Source: Cerioporus squamosus (taxonomy: Eukaryota; Basidiomycota; Agaricomycetes; Polyporales; Polyporaceae). From it: a stretch of 17,255 bases of DNA. Below, in pieces: positions 17,118 through 17,255 of the stretch (positions within the stretch are counted from its first letter, which is position 1; each line of letters starts with the position of its first letter). The notes under the pieces were generated by a model. It was given only the letters and a program-made list of their open reading frames with translations, was not told the origin of the DNA and searched no databases. A program made the translations under genes and the position numbers. Location: assembly GCA_022592435.1 (NCBI GenBank), contig JABYQS010000605.1, forward strand, positions 1-17,255, given 5' to 3'.

Positions 17118-17255
17118 ATGTCTCGTCGGAAGAACCACCGCATTGCGGCAGCTGCTCGTGCGCGTGAAGGCCGCGCTCGAGCACGCCTGGCGCAGCGTAA
17201 CCTTCCGACATCTCGACCTCAGTCTCCCATCTACATTGATTCTTCTGACAGTGAA
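17118..17255 (+). CDS. N-terminus of an unknown basic protein, off the right edge
   Basis: An ATG at 17118 opens 46 codons to the end of the window without a stop. The protein starts MSRRKNHRIAAAARAREGRA, very rich in Arg and Ala, and then reads PIYIDSSDSE. The latter has the form hydrophobic-x-hydrophobic-Asp followed by Ser/Asp/Glu, like a phospho-regulated SUMO-interaction motif with CK2-type sites. A nuclear protein is plausible. I do not recognise the family; similar openings may occur in basidiomycete transposon proteins, but that is only an impression. Confidence 0.5.
   Translation, partial: MSRRKNHRIAAAARAREGRARARLAQRNLPTSRPQSPIYIDSSDSE

Overview
The window reads as nuclear DNA of a mushroom-forming basidiomycete (Agaricomycetes). 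Introns are short (about 55-90 nt) with GTRNGT donors and CTGAC-like branch sites. There are two leucine-rich F-box proteins of the kind that is greatly expanded in these fungi, a lineage-typical kinase-like gene, and a family of single-pass membrane proteins with a VDD..I.Y..W N-terminal domain, a Ser/Thr stalk and a P-x-Y tail. No tRNA, rRNA, CRISPR array or complete transposon was seen. All calls come from reading the sequence by eye; family names rest on recognised motifs, not on a database search.

Layout. (1) 1-705, minus: the 5' part of a delta-12-type fatty acid desaturase running off the left edge. Its first histidine box is assembled through an 8-nt micro-exon, and exon 1 carries one apparent 1-base frameshift. 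(2) 706-2898: a long gene-poor stretch with a TATA box for the desaturase, an 18-bp perfect palindrome beside a TCACGTGA box, and a second perfect inverted repeat. (3) 2899-5691, plus: two intact membrane-protein paralogs, A (342 aa) and B (341 aa), with matching intron positions and phases; B uses a GC-AG intron. (4) 5928-7565, minus: F-box protein 1 (545 aa). (5) 8872-10079, plus: a third membrane-protein copy, C, broken by two stop codons and about three frameshifts. (6) 10303-11850, minus: F-box protein 2 (515 aa), a paralog of F-box 1. (7) 12237-14035, minus: a WRN-type 3'-5' exonuclease gene with a C-terminal helix-turn-helix segment. Splice sites and a TATA box are preserved but the reading frame is broken many times. 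(8) 14036-16131: no sound gene, but a fourth, heavily eroded copy of the membrane-protein family at about 15372-15612. (9) 16132-16890, minus: a truncated protein-kinase-like gene with EFG in place of DFG. (10) 17118 to the right edge, plus: the start of an unknown basic protein with a SUMO-interaction-like motif.

The central observation is a duplicated two-gene module. Membrane protein B faces F-box 1, and membrane protein C faces F-box 2, in the same convergent arrangement and with almost the same intergenic spacing (236 and 223 bp). One membrane copy has since died, and remnants of another lie further right. Together this is a fast-turnover accessory locus in which surface-receptor-like genes and F-box genes duplicate and decay. 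A functional link between the two families, such as ubiquitin-dependent control of surface proteins, is only an inference.
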